From: Oscarella lobularis
Taxonomy: Eukaryota; Porifera; Homoscleromorpha; Homosclerophorida; Oscarellidae
Direction of reading: 5' to 3'
Assembly (NCBI RefSeq): GCF_947507565.1
Contig: NC_089190.1
Location: forward strand, 2,294,001 to 2,358,000
DNA length: 64,000 nucleotides
Shown: positions 43,157 to 55,200 of the stretch, piece after piece
How the letters are laid out: each line of letters starts with the position of its first letter
How positions within the stretch are numbered: position 1 is the stretch's first letter
Translations under genes and position numbers: made by a program
Notes under the pieces: generated by a model
What the model was told of the DNA's origin: nothing
Database searches by the model: none
The model's input: only the letters and a program-made list of their open reading frames with translations

Positions 43157-44020
43157 AAATGCTTACAAAAAAGACTTCAATTCTGATTCGGACGACGAGC
43201 AGTTCTTTCGATCGCTCCAACCTAAAAAAAAGAAGTTAGTTATCTGTCAAATAATCGTTGTACGTACCTTTTGATTTGCGTCCGTATTAGCGTTATCCAG
43301 GCTACACCGCGTGGAGGTTCGGACGCTTCGTAGCCCAGGTGAGTCTTCGCAAAGCGATGACCCCCTTCCAAAAACTTTCGGGCGAGTTGCGGGTCCTCGG
43401 CCAATCCATTCAGTACCCACCTGGATGAGGATCGGCCCCTAATACCGAAACCCCGGTGCGCTGGTACCAAAGCCTTCGGTATGTCTTCCTGAGAAGAACC
43501 GGGCCTTGTGGAATGGAGAGAGGCTGACCGCTGTTTGTAGGAGTCGACAATGAAGACAGTGCAATGGAGGAATCGAAGGCTCCTGGGCTGGATCATCGTT
43601 GGTCTAATCGCGTCGTTCGGGTGAGAAAAGTGCCGGCAACCAGACCATAGTTGAACACCCCCTCCAAGCCGTATCCACTCAGCTTAACGCGGATCGTGCT
43701 TGTTGACGACAATAAGACCTCGAACGATCCGTCTGCCCAGTGCGTAAACCGAGGCCGAAGCCCCCCATCGCCCCGCTTACGGGCTCCGGCACGGAATTAA
43801 CCGTGGGCCACGCTGAGTTCCAACTATCCTTCCTTGCCTTCTGCCAAATCTCCCGAGCCAGTCCTCTCAAGGATGAGACGCGGCGAACCGCGACGCACCC
43901 ACCCTCAGCCGCAACTGAAGGAAGATCGGTGTGCGCTTCGCTTTTGAACCGTGTAGCTCCGCCCAGCGCGCTCATTGGTCCGTTGGGGGTCACGTTGGAC
44001 TAACGTAGCGCGCCCATTGG
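43157..44020. other. GC-rich block with no confident gene, possible retroelement remnant
   Basis: About 860 bases between MITD1 and the beta-helix gene that differ in texture from their surroundings: GC-rich, without short AT-rich introns, and open on the minus strand at 43993-43679 and 43596-43240. The minus frame includes EDIPKALVPAHRGFGI and could splice to an end near 43157, with an AATAAA just beyond, giving a possible polyadenylated minus-strand transcript. I recognise no domain. It may be a fragment of a non-LTR element, a non-coding RNA gene or plain promoter DNA. No terminal repeats or target-site duplications were found by eye. Confidence 0.35.
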
Positions 44021-44023
44021 CAC

Positions 44024-44065
44024 AAACGAAAAGGTGTGACTTTTAAACGAAAAGGTGTGACTTTT
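44024..44065 (+). repeat. Perfect tandem 21-base repeat upstream of the beta-helix gene
   Basis: The unit AAACGAAAAGGTGTGACTTT plus T occurs twice back to back (44024-44044 and 44045-44065), 91 bases before the start codon at 44156. The position suggests a promoter element. Each unit contains GGTGTGA, a T-box-like half site, though that is only a resemblance. Confidence 0.88.
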
Positions 44066-44155
44066 CGGACGCTAACGGCGTCGAAACCGCGAAGTCAGCA
44101 ATTTATGATTATGCAAGCATGATGCAAGGCATCACGCAGCACGCGCGTGACCAAG

Positions 44156-46751
44156 ATGGCGGACAAGATGGTGGACACGACCTCCACGCGAACGATAGGT
44201 TTATACCTGTTCATTCTTCTCGCCGGAGCAACCAGCGACGTACAATACTTCGTTGATCGTACGTAGGAAGAAAAAAGCGACAAAACATCGCGCATCTCTG
44301 TTTTAGCTTCGAACGGCGCCGATTCCAACCCGGGAACGATGGAAAGGCCATTTCAATCGCTACAGAAAGCCCAAGATGCCGTTCGAACGGCGAAGAACTC
44401 GTCAGGAGGCGTCAACGTGATGCTGAGAAAGGGAAATTACGATTTCACGGCCACTCCACTAACTTTGACCAGCGAAGACTCAGGAAGCGAGAAATCGCCG
44501 ATAAGGTAGCGAAACAAGGGAGCTTAATCCTTTTTTGAGATATCTATACGAGGTATGGTGCTTACAATGGCGAGATTGTCAATTTTTTGGCCGGAAAACT
44601 TATTCCATCGTCCGTTTTTGAAGCTGCGTCAGAAATTGGGCCTAATGTCTATAAGGTATGGGTGTGTTGCGTTTGGGAGAATCTTATTCTTCTGTGAAGG
44701 CGAATTTGAAGAGTTTGAATATGACTAATTACGGGAATTTGACGTCAGGAGAATTGGGAACGTGTTCGAATGAAAAAATGGAACTCTTCTACAACGATGA
44801 GGTAAAAGGCGAGAGATAATATATTTCATATAAGAAGAAATAACGTTTTTTTTCTAGCCAATGATTTTGGCTCGTCATCCCAATATTCTTTCATCTGGAA
44901 TGTGGCAATGGATGTCTGTAGAAAAGGTCATTAATCCTACGACAATTCAGTTCAATTGTTCAGGGTATGATTCAATAATGAATAATGGATTTTTTCTATT
45001 TATTCAATATATGATGTTCAGGGCTGAAAATTGGAAAAATGTGTCTACTCTCTGGTTGCACGGATACTGGAAATTTGATTGGGCTGATAATTATGTGCAC
45101 GTGATGAAATTTGACGTCAATAATTGCACAGCTCAGATTGACCCAGCTACTCCATTTTTATACAGTACAATTATATAACCACGTGAAGAATTTTAATCTA
45201 TTGACAATGTCTAGATGCAATGGCAAAAGCGAGATTTTATGCTCTAAATCTTATTGATTTTCTGGACTCGCCATCTGAAGTAAAGCTATTAAAAATATTT
45301 TGGGTGTTTGAATTTGATTTGGCATGATGTGTTTTAGTATTACATCAATCGAGACGAGGGCGTTCTCTATTTCTATCCTCCTACACCTCTTCAGTCAGGA
45401 CAGGTAAGCTTTTAGTCGTCTCTATGAGGGGGGACCCCTTAGTTTTTATATTTCTCCCTCCGTGAGGCTTATGTCTCTGTTGGAAAATCAGTCCTTAGCG
45501 TCTCCGATCTCTCCTATTTGACTTTTGACTCTTTGAACGTTCGCTACGCGAGAGGAACGGCTCTCTCGTTCAGTAACGGTATGAGAATAATAGTCAACTC
45601 CTCTCACTCACTCATTTCCCCCCCCCCCCCCCCTGCATGCAGTTTCCCACGTTCATCTCAACGGGCTCGACATTTCAGACAACGGAGAGACTTCTCTCTC
45701 TATATCGGGTCTCAATAACATAATTAATAATATTACCGTACGCGGAAACGGGTGTGGCGGGATTCACGTCTCCGGTGGAGATCAGGTACCGCGGCTCCTT
45801 TATAAAAAAATCGTCTGAGTGGCGTTTTTGTTGAGAAATCGCTTTCCCCTGGTAATAACACGATGAGGAACTGTCGTGTGACGCATTGGGGTCGCTGGAA
45901 ACGAACGTATCAGCCAGCATTAGGCTGGAGTGGCGTGGGAAATACGTACACGGAGAATTATTTTTCTGGTGGACCACACGCGGCGATTCTAGGAGGAGGC
46001 AAGTTCCGTGATGAATCACAGATAAATAAGTGATTTTCCTCGCAGGAAATAATTGCGTTTTTTCTTATAATCACGTTGATCACGTGTGCTATGAAGTGTC
46101 GGATTCCGGTGCTTTTTATACGGGTCGTAATTGGATAGATCGAGGAAACGTTATTGCGAATAATACGTTTTCGAACATTACATGGGACGAGACAATCGTT
46201 CTGGGATCGCCCTCCATTCAAGCTATATATCTAGATGATCAGGTAGAAAACTCAGGCTTACTACTAATCCCCTCGCATTTTTAATATTTTTTTTAAGATG
46301 AGTGGATACAGTATTTACAATAATATGTTTGTTAATTGCCATTGTGGCAGTTTTATTGGCGGTGGGCGTCGAAATCAAGTTTTTAACAATACGTACATTA
46401 ATTGCACTCTTGATGTTCACATTGATGATCGCGGTTTGACGTGGCAAAAGGATGACTGCAAACCAGTGAGTTATACAAGCCAATAACCATGTCACGACTT
46501 TAATTTCTTTATTTCTGAAGGGAGGCACTTTTGAGCAGCAACTGAAGGGAGTCAATTATCAGGAGCCGCCTTGGTCGACGCAATATCCTGAGCTCGTACA
46601 TATTTTTGATGATCATCCGTGCGTTCCAGTTTATAATGTCGTCGAAAACAACACGTATTGTAATCATGGTACTAGTAAGTTCATTGACGCGTCGGATGCT
46701 CAGGTGAAAGGGTGGATGGACAGCGTAGAAAATAACGTGCAAAAATGCTAG
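44156..46751 (+). CDS. Secreted right-handed parallel beta-helix protein
   Basis: Multi-exon gene with an N-terminal hydrophobic segment (TIGLYLFILLAGATSDV) that acts as a signal peptide, so the product is secreted or anchored. The start resembles carbohydrate-active beta-helix proteins: SNGADSNPGTMERPFQSLQK, then a region LTLTSEDSGS. Mid-protein LRKGNYDF, VLYFYPPTPLQSGQ and long stretches of short Asn- and Gly-rich strands follow, such as NNIINNITVRGNGCGGIHVS, NNTMRNCRVTHWGRW and SYNHVDHVCYEVSDSGAFY. Many N-x-S/T sequons fit an extracellular protein. It ends NNVQKC before TAG at 46751. Such folds bind or cleave polysaccharides, but I see no assignable catalytic motif. Related proteins occur in marine invertebrates and bacteria. 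Confidence 0.82.
45618..45633 (+). repeat. poly-C tract (16 C) in an intron
   Basis: A run of 16 C lies in an intron of the beta-helix gene, close to a CTGCATGCAG acceptor region. It would serve as an unusually pure polypyrimidine tract. Confidence 0.85.
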
Positions 46752-46888
46752 ACTTTTTTCTTATGGCTTGCTGGCGATTTTTCTGTATCTGCGCTTTTTT
46801 TATTTTTTAGTCAATCGTCCTTGGATACGCGCTACGTCACGCTAAAGCACGCACGATTACTATCGCTTCTCAAAAAACAACGGCAATA

Positions 46889-47897
<1,009 letters not shown>

Positions 47898-48703
47898 AAA
47901 AACCGAGTCGAATAAAAGAAAGAATGCATTGGGGGCCCCCCAGTTCATTAGCGTTTTCATTAGAGTGTGTCGAGGGCGGAGCGCGACGAGCGCGTCGCCC
48001 GGATTTCCGAATTAGTGTACAGTACCACGCTGGCGTGCGCCGCGAGTCTCCCTTTTTAGTCGACGCTCCCCCCGCACACCTTTGTGCAGTGCAGGCGACG
48101 AACAGTGCCCGAACGACGCGACAAGTCGACAAACGATCGCACCCGGGTTCGAATCGGTGAGTTTACTTCTCCCTCGAGAGCGCCGCGAGCGTTTCCTTCG
48201 CGGAAATCGAACGCGCGCCTTTCGAACGATCGCGAGAAGCGTTCTTCGCGACGCCACCGCGAATCCTGACCGCTACACGCAAACACAATAGAGGCGAACC
48301 CTCATAAATTCACCTGTCGTTCTCTTCGTAAAAAAGCACGGGATCGCTGCGGGATTCGAACGAAGGGCGTTCGACGAGACTTTAGGATTTCTACGCACCT
48401 TTTTGTTCATATGCTGTGGGGGCGCCACCCGCGCAGACGGACTTTGCGCCTTGTCAACCGTTTGCTTGTCTAACGCTCGCTCTCTTTGTTTGATTAGGGC
48501 TCGAAATAAAGCAGGGGGGGCGCCCCTTCTTCCTACGGATTCTTCGACAGTCTCACTCGACCGAATTTAGCTTTCTTTTTCGATTTCTCATGTCGACGCT
48601 ACCGCGAAGGCGAGTTGTTGTTAATTTCGTATCTCTGTTGCACTCTTTAACGCTCTATTTCCTCGTTTTAGACTCAAACGAGCGATCTCGTCCGAGCGGA
48701 AGA
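47898..48703. other. GC-rich gap between TPI and RAP1GAP
   Basis: About 800 bases without a supported coding gene. It is CpG-rich and probably contains the RAP1GAP promoter and 5' untranslated exons (a pyrimidine-rich acceptor CTCGTTTTAG ends at 48670). An ATG at 48590 could begin an upstream coding exon MSTLPRRRVVVNF spliced to 48671. Two sites resemble tRNA B-boxes (48147 on plus, about 48355 on minus), but neither folds as a tRNA. Confidence 0.45.
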
Positions 48704-51700
48704 ATGACGTCAGAGCCGCCACCACGCCCTCGACGCAAACCAATCGAGCCAATCGACCCGATTCAGAGGTAGAGGACAAACAGAAAAAAAATTATTTTTT
48801 TATTTTACGTCTTCTAGTTGCTTGACCTACTCTTCGACTTTCAAACGGATCGTTTGGATGATCAACGATGTTCTTGGCCTGATAAGGTGTCACTGACATT
48901 CTCAGAACGACGTGCAAATTTTTTCTATTTTCGGATTTTCGCGCAGGATGCTCGCAGCGCCAGCATGGCACGTCGAGTCGACGCGGTTCGGCCACGCCAA
49001 AGAAAAAAATTAATATATATATCTATTGATTTTAGATTTTGAAAAAGGATGGACCACGCCCCATGATTTTGTTACCAAGCGAGGGCTTTCGATGTCACGG
49101 CTGGTCGCCAACGGACGAGGAAAAAGAAAAAGATAAAAATTCAATTGAATGCAAAATTCAATCCGATGAAATGCTAATGAATTATCGACGTCACTTTCTA
49201 AATAAAGTACAAAGAAAATAATAATAATATATATATATTTATTTATTTTATTAGGATCACGAGAATTTCTATTGCCTTGATGATTATCTCGGTCCACTTC
49301 TCATGTCCGTTCGATGCGTTTTAGCCAATCAACAGCCGTCTAAATCGACGCGAAGTTGGGAAGAATATCGCGTCATTGCGAGAACGCGACAGGATACGTT
49401 TTGGCAAATTATACCGACGTCCGAGTTCCCTTCGGAGGATCCGCGACCCGAAGATATTGCCAAATATGTTTTAAAGGAGCAACACGTGGCGCGAATGCGT
49501 CCCGCTACGGGAGACGAGGTCCTTGAATATATAATAATAATAATAATAATAAATTTTTATTATTTCTTGATAGGTTCCGGGTTGGGTGTTGAAATTCGAC
49601 GAGCATAATTTGCAGACGAAGCACAAGTTTGGCGTCATATTTCAACGCATCGGTCAAACGGAGGAGGAGGAGATGTTTGGGAATGAACATCATGGAGCCG
49701 CGATGGAAGAGTTTCTTGACGTCATAGGAAATACGGTCGACCTCAAAGGATTTCAAGGGTAAAGAAAAATTCATTTTTTATTTATTTATTTATTTATTTT
49801 TTTCTTTAGCTATGCTGGGGGTCTTGATACTAAGAATGAGACGACTGGATCTCGTTCTGTTTATACTGAATTCAAAGGAAGGTATGTTTATTCAATGATT
49901 TCTATATCACGTGACATGTTTTTCCTCCTAAGGGATGTCATGTTTCACGTGTCCACCCTGCTTCCATATAAGGAAAAGGGAGATCGACAGCAATTGGAGA
50001 GAAAACGTCACATAGGAAATGACATTGTCACCGTCGTATTTCAAGTATTATTTCTAATAGAATTAATCATAACAATTTAATGGTGTTTTTTAGAATGATT
50101 CGACTCCTTTCGTTGCTGGCTCCATCGCGTCTCAATTCCTCCACGTGTTCATTGTAGTTCAAGTCATCGATCCTCTCGCGGAGAATACTCGCTACAAAGT
50201 GTCTGTTGTGAGTAAGGGTGAAGTGCCCGACTTTGGGCCGGCTCTTCCGTCTCCGGCCATTTTTTCAAAGGCGAGATTTTTTTATTATTAAGAAATTCAA
50301 AAATTATGACGTCACTACTTTAGGGTCCCGAGTTTCGCGAGTGGCTTCTGACGAAATTAATAAACGCGGAAACGGCGGCTCGAAAAGGCCCCGTTTTCAC
50401 CAAATTAGAAGTAAGTCATGACGTCATAGAATATAGCTATGTATCAAACGATGGGGAAATACGTAGACTCGCACCAGGGGAACTCTCTTGCAACATCTCG
50501 TAGATAAATTGAAGCAATTGGACGTCCAAGCGGATGTGAATTGAAATATATAAAATACTCTTTTTTATTTATTTATTGATTGATTTGGGGGATTTTTTTC
50601 TTAGAATTCGCCGCGGCTTGCGCGTCTTTTTGCGAAATCGGACTCGCTTCCACATTTGGGACCGCGTCGCCCTCGTCATTCCATCGATTCGGGTTCCGTC
50701 GCTCATTCCGTGATGCCCTTCTCCCCTTTCGCTCCCAGCATGAGTCACGATCTCGAATTGCAACGCATGAACGCGGCGACGCTGCCAAGAGAGAAAGTAA
50801 GCATTCAATATCGATTAATAATTTTATATATAATATATTTTTATATATAGACTGTTTACCGTCCACGCGATGGAGACGTCGACAATAACCCGGAAACGTT
50901 CGACAGCGACGAAATGCGATTGAAAAGACAGAAGAGCAAAGCTCGAAGGTACAGTAGGATATGACGTCATGAAGTATATATTATTTATTTCTTTTTAGAC
51001 AAGAGCTTTTGCAAAAAGTCCAAGTATCTCTTCACAGTCAATCCGTAAAAGGGCTTCCGGTTGCGACGACGACGATGATGAGTTATTTGAATCAATCTGG
51101 ATCGTCGACTCCCGCTTCTTATAGTCCATCGATTCATCAACCCTCTTCTCATTATCGTCATCCTGCTGGGTTGATGAGTAGCGGAAGTTGCGGTTCTCCC
51201 GTGGCGACGAGTGGCGCATCTTCGCTCGAGCACTCGCCCCTTGGTTCCATGAATTCGCTCATCAGTGGAGGAGGAGGAGGAGCCGTTGCAGCGGCGCCAC
51301 CTGAAGAGGTGCCCAAGGCGGAAGATCATCATCATCATCATCATCGGAAAGAGAGTGTTGATAGTGAGGAGCGAAGGGTCGTTGGAAGCGTAAGTCAAGT
51401 GCTATTGATCTGCATATATATATATAGAAGAAGAGATTTGATTTAGGATAAGCAGGCAAGTCTTTCTGTCTCGAGTGCTGTCTTTTCTTCCAATGCTAGT
51501 TCTCAGTCGTCTGAATCCGAAGAGGGTAGGTAGCTAATTAAAAATAATCTCTTATAAGACTATGTATTGATTATTATTTTAGATATTATGGCGCGGGTGA
51601 TTCAGCAGCTGCAGAACGAAGTGAAGAAACTCACGTCAGATAAAGTGGATCTTCTTCGAGAGACCGTCGTAAGGGAATTATATCCTCCTCCTCCACGAGA

Positions 51701-52000
51701 CTTATGTGTCTATAGGTTCTAAAAAAGGAGAACACGGAATTGAAACGAAAGGAAATGGAGACCAATTTAGAAATAAAAGAAATGAAAGAGGAGCTCAAGA
51801 GCTTGAAATCGAAAGTCTCGTTCCTGCAGAACAAGCAACAGATTATCGACGCGTCGTCAGGGAAACCGTCGCGTCATCACAAGTCCTCTTCGTTGTCATC
51901 ATCTTCAGGAGGTGAAAGTAATCGGCGTTATTCCGACCAAACGAGGCAGTACAGATTGAGGATACTCAATCTGGACGAAAGCCAGGCAACCCATCTCTAA
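48704..52000 (+). CDS. RAP1GAP: Rap1 GTPase-activating protein with GoLoco motif
   Basis: Inactivates Rap small GTPases. The N-terminal exon after a Pro-rich start holds a GoLoco motif ([19 protein letters not shown]), which binds GDP-loaded G-alpha i/o. The Rap-GAP region follows: [75 protein letters not shown] and the catalytic asparagine thumb in [14 protein letters not shown]. It continues through [14 protein letters not shown] and [15 protein letters not shown]. There is no PDZ domain, which favours RAP1GAP over SIPA1. The tail is Ser-, Gly- and His-rich, then a coiled coil ([20 protein letters not shown] onward), absent from human RAP1GAP but like SIPA1 relatives. The start is uncertain between 48590 and 48704. 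Confidence 0.88.
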
Positions 52001-52286
52001 AATCTTAGTGTGTTGTGTATATAAAAGTCCATTCGTTTTCTTCTTTTTCTACTACACGTGCAGTGCTATGTACTTGTACTGTTGTAGTAGGGGGGGCTGC
52101 TCTACTTTCATTTTTTTATTTCTGATTCTGATTCTAATTTTTTTTCCTTCCACACGCGATCTGTTAATACGAGGTGAAACTATAGTTTTGTATCACTGGT
52201 GTATGTTTGTGAGTGTGTTTTGCTAATAAGTGAAATTGATTCTTGTGTATATTGACTTTCCCGTATAACGTTCCTAGGTAACGAGA

Positions 52287-55200
52287 ATGGATTCCGTTGA
52301 CGAGCGCCTTCTCGTCGATTCGACGACTTTTCACGACGAAAACGACGAAATGAGCTCAAACGGCGAAGCGTATATGGATTCCGACGAAAGTAAAGCTAAA
52401 TACGGTGCCGAAAAGCGATCAGATTCGGAGAACATCGTTTAGGGAAATCGGACTCTTCCTACGACGAAGATTTATCAACGGAAGACGATTCTCTGCTCGA
52501 TTTAGACGACGAAGGCCTTCCTTGGTCTATAAAGTCAGTTTTGAGGGCGATTTTCGCGTTCGCGCGCGCTAAGACCTCGCGTCATTACTTAGGAAAGAAG
52601 AAACTAGTTTTACGCTATCTGGACAAGCCAAACTAGGAATGAAGGTAGTCTAGGCTCGATTAGAATTTAAATTTAGTCGTATTTTAATTTTAGGAACGAG
52701 TTGAAATGATGCGCTTGCGCAAAGAGATTGATGACGTCAATTTGGCCGTGAGCGAACAGGAATCGGAAGTGGAAGAAATCAGACGAGAATTAAGAAAATG
52801 TCGAGATCGAATAATTCGCTTGGAATTGGAAAAGGAAAAAATCGAAAAAGAAATAGAGAGAAAAAATTCAAGGCATAAAACAATCAATAAAAATGATTGA
52901 TTTATTAATAAAATATATATTTTTAGTGTGGCCTTGCAGAGACTTGGGGGTCAAGTAGCAAAATTAGAAGACGAAATTATCGCGGAAAAAGGCGTAGAAC
53001 AGGAAATCAAACAGAGTCTCAACGAAGCGGAGTAAATAAATAAATAAATAATCACGTGATCAATAACGTGACGTCACGTATTTATTAGATTTCGATTGAA
53101 TGAAGTGAGCATGTTGCATAATTCCTATATGACGTCAGCTGAAAAGTTGGCGGGAAGAGAGAAGGCGTACGAGGAGGAGGAAAGAGAAGCGGCAGCTGCT
53201 CGACTGGAGAACGAGTATCACGTGGCCGCAGCGGCGGAAGCCAATCAGAGAAGACGACGAAAGTGAAAGACAAAGAATTAATAAATATGATATCTTATTT
53301 ATTTATTTAATTAAGGGAACATGCTGAGATGGTTCGGTTGTATGAAGAAAGACAACGGGTTTTGATGGATCAGGCGAAGGAGAGTCAAGCGAAAGCGTCG
53401 CGTTTTCTACAGGAGACACTTGAACGGTTAAAATAAATTCAATAAATTCAATTAATTTGATCATTTTATAGAGTGAAGCGAAAGGAATCTGAGGAGGAAT
53501 TAGCGCGAGCCAATCAGTTGAAGGAAAAGATTAATTCGCTTATTAGATTAAAAAGAAGTATACGTGATAATAGGGTGAAATGATTTGGAGTTTAGGAGTG
53601 TGAATATTTGAATCCAATGCTGCGTTTTAGGATAGTTTGAAAGCGTTGAATTCCATTGCTAAGATGAAGGAGAGGGAGGAGATGAAGGAGGAGATGAGGG
53701 AGAGGAAAGCGGCTCTCCAAGCTGGACTCAATCCTGACGAAGTGATATTGAAGAAGAGGCAATTGGCTTCATATCAAAAGCAGCAAATGTATAAGGAGTC
53801 ATTAGAAAAGAGGGTCTTAGTCAAAAAGGGGTTTTTTATATATAGGGAATTTAGGAAACAACAGAGGCAGAATGAAGTTAGACTGCGCAGTCGCAACACG
53901 AGCGTTATTATTTTTTATTGATCTTTTTAGGTGGCTATTTTGACTAAATTAGCGAATGAAGAAAAGATTGTTAAATCGAGACAGAAACGGGCAGACAAAC
54001 CTCACTGGCAAAATAAATGGGAATCAAAGGGGGTACAAGGAAGAGACTAAAATTAAGCGGCGAAAATTTTTAAAATCTGTTTAGAAAAGCGTAGCAGTTT
54101 CTTTTGAAGAAGAAAGCGTAGAGGAAGTAGAAGACAACGATCACGAATCACTTATTGAGCAGCAAGACAGCGAAATAATTGAATATACTATAGAAGATGA
54201 AAAAGCGGACGAAAACATTGTTCAAGAATCGCAGCCGTAAAAGATCATTTATACTAGTCACGAATCAAGGTTTCTTTTTTTAGAGAAATCGATACTGAAG
54301 ATTTAGATGAAAGCGTTAGTGGAATACGTGCTCAAATTTAGATATTTTAATTAAAGCCGATTTTCTTAGATGGGAAAAAGGCGAGTTGGTAGGGAGCTCA
54401 CTGCAATGGAATCAGTGCGAAATTAAAAGAAAAATCTCCGCAATATATACGATGTTTTCTTTCTCTAGGGAATTCTACGCGAACGAATGAGCTTGCTCAA
54501 GGCGAATGCCACTCAGGAGCAAATAGCTGCAGGAAGAAAATTCAAGGTACAGTCATAATCAATATATGTATGTATCTTTATGTCGTTTTTTAGGGAGTGG
54601 CCTTTAAAAGTGATCCAGAAGAAATCGTTTTCAAAGTAAGACATTGCTAATTAAATCGTCTTGTGCTTTTTATTTATTTCTATTGAGGATTTTGTGATTG
54701 GAAATGAAATGAAAGTGATAGCTCTTCTCACCAATGTTTCCTATACGGTGAATTATCTTCGATTCGTTCGTCTTTCGGATGAACTTGAAGACGTCATTCA
54801 GATACAGTAAAGGGGGAAGGAGAGAAAAGAGAAAATTCTTTTTTAAAATCTTGATTTTTTAGGTTTCCACCTCCTGGTCCTTTATCCGCGGGAATGACGT
54901 GTCAAATGATCATAACCTTTACTCCTCAAGTAATTTTCACTCTTTCTGAATCTCATTATCTTTAATATGATTTTTCAGAATTACGTTGACGTTTGCGGTT
55001 CGATTTACTGCGAATCTCAAACCGGTCCCGTCGCGATTCCGGTCTATTGTTGGACGAAGAAATCCGTTGTTGTCGTAAGTTCGACGCGCGTTGATTTTCC
55101 CACGACGTGTTTGGGAGAAACGCGCGTGATTGGGATTCGATTGGCCAACTCGGGTTCCCTGGCAACGAAATATGAAATCTCCGAATTAAACAATGAATCG

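Noticed and set aside
48140-48165. tRNA-like B-box GGTTCGAATC on the plus strand
   Set aside because: No A-box at the right distance and the flanks do not pair as T- or acceptor stems.
48345-48400. Possible tRNA on the minus strand (TTCGAATCCC with a weak anticodon-like arm)
   Set aside because: The T-stem does not pair, no D-arm is present, and the acceptor ends do not match.
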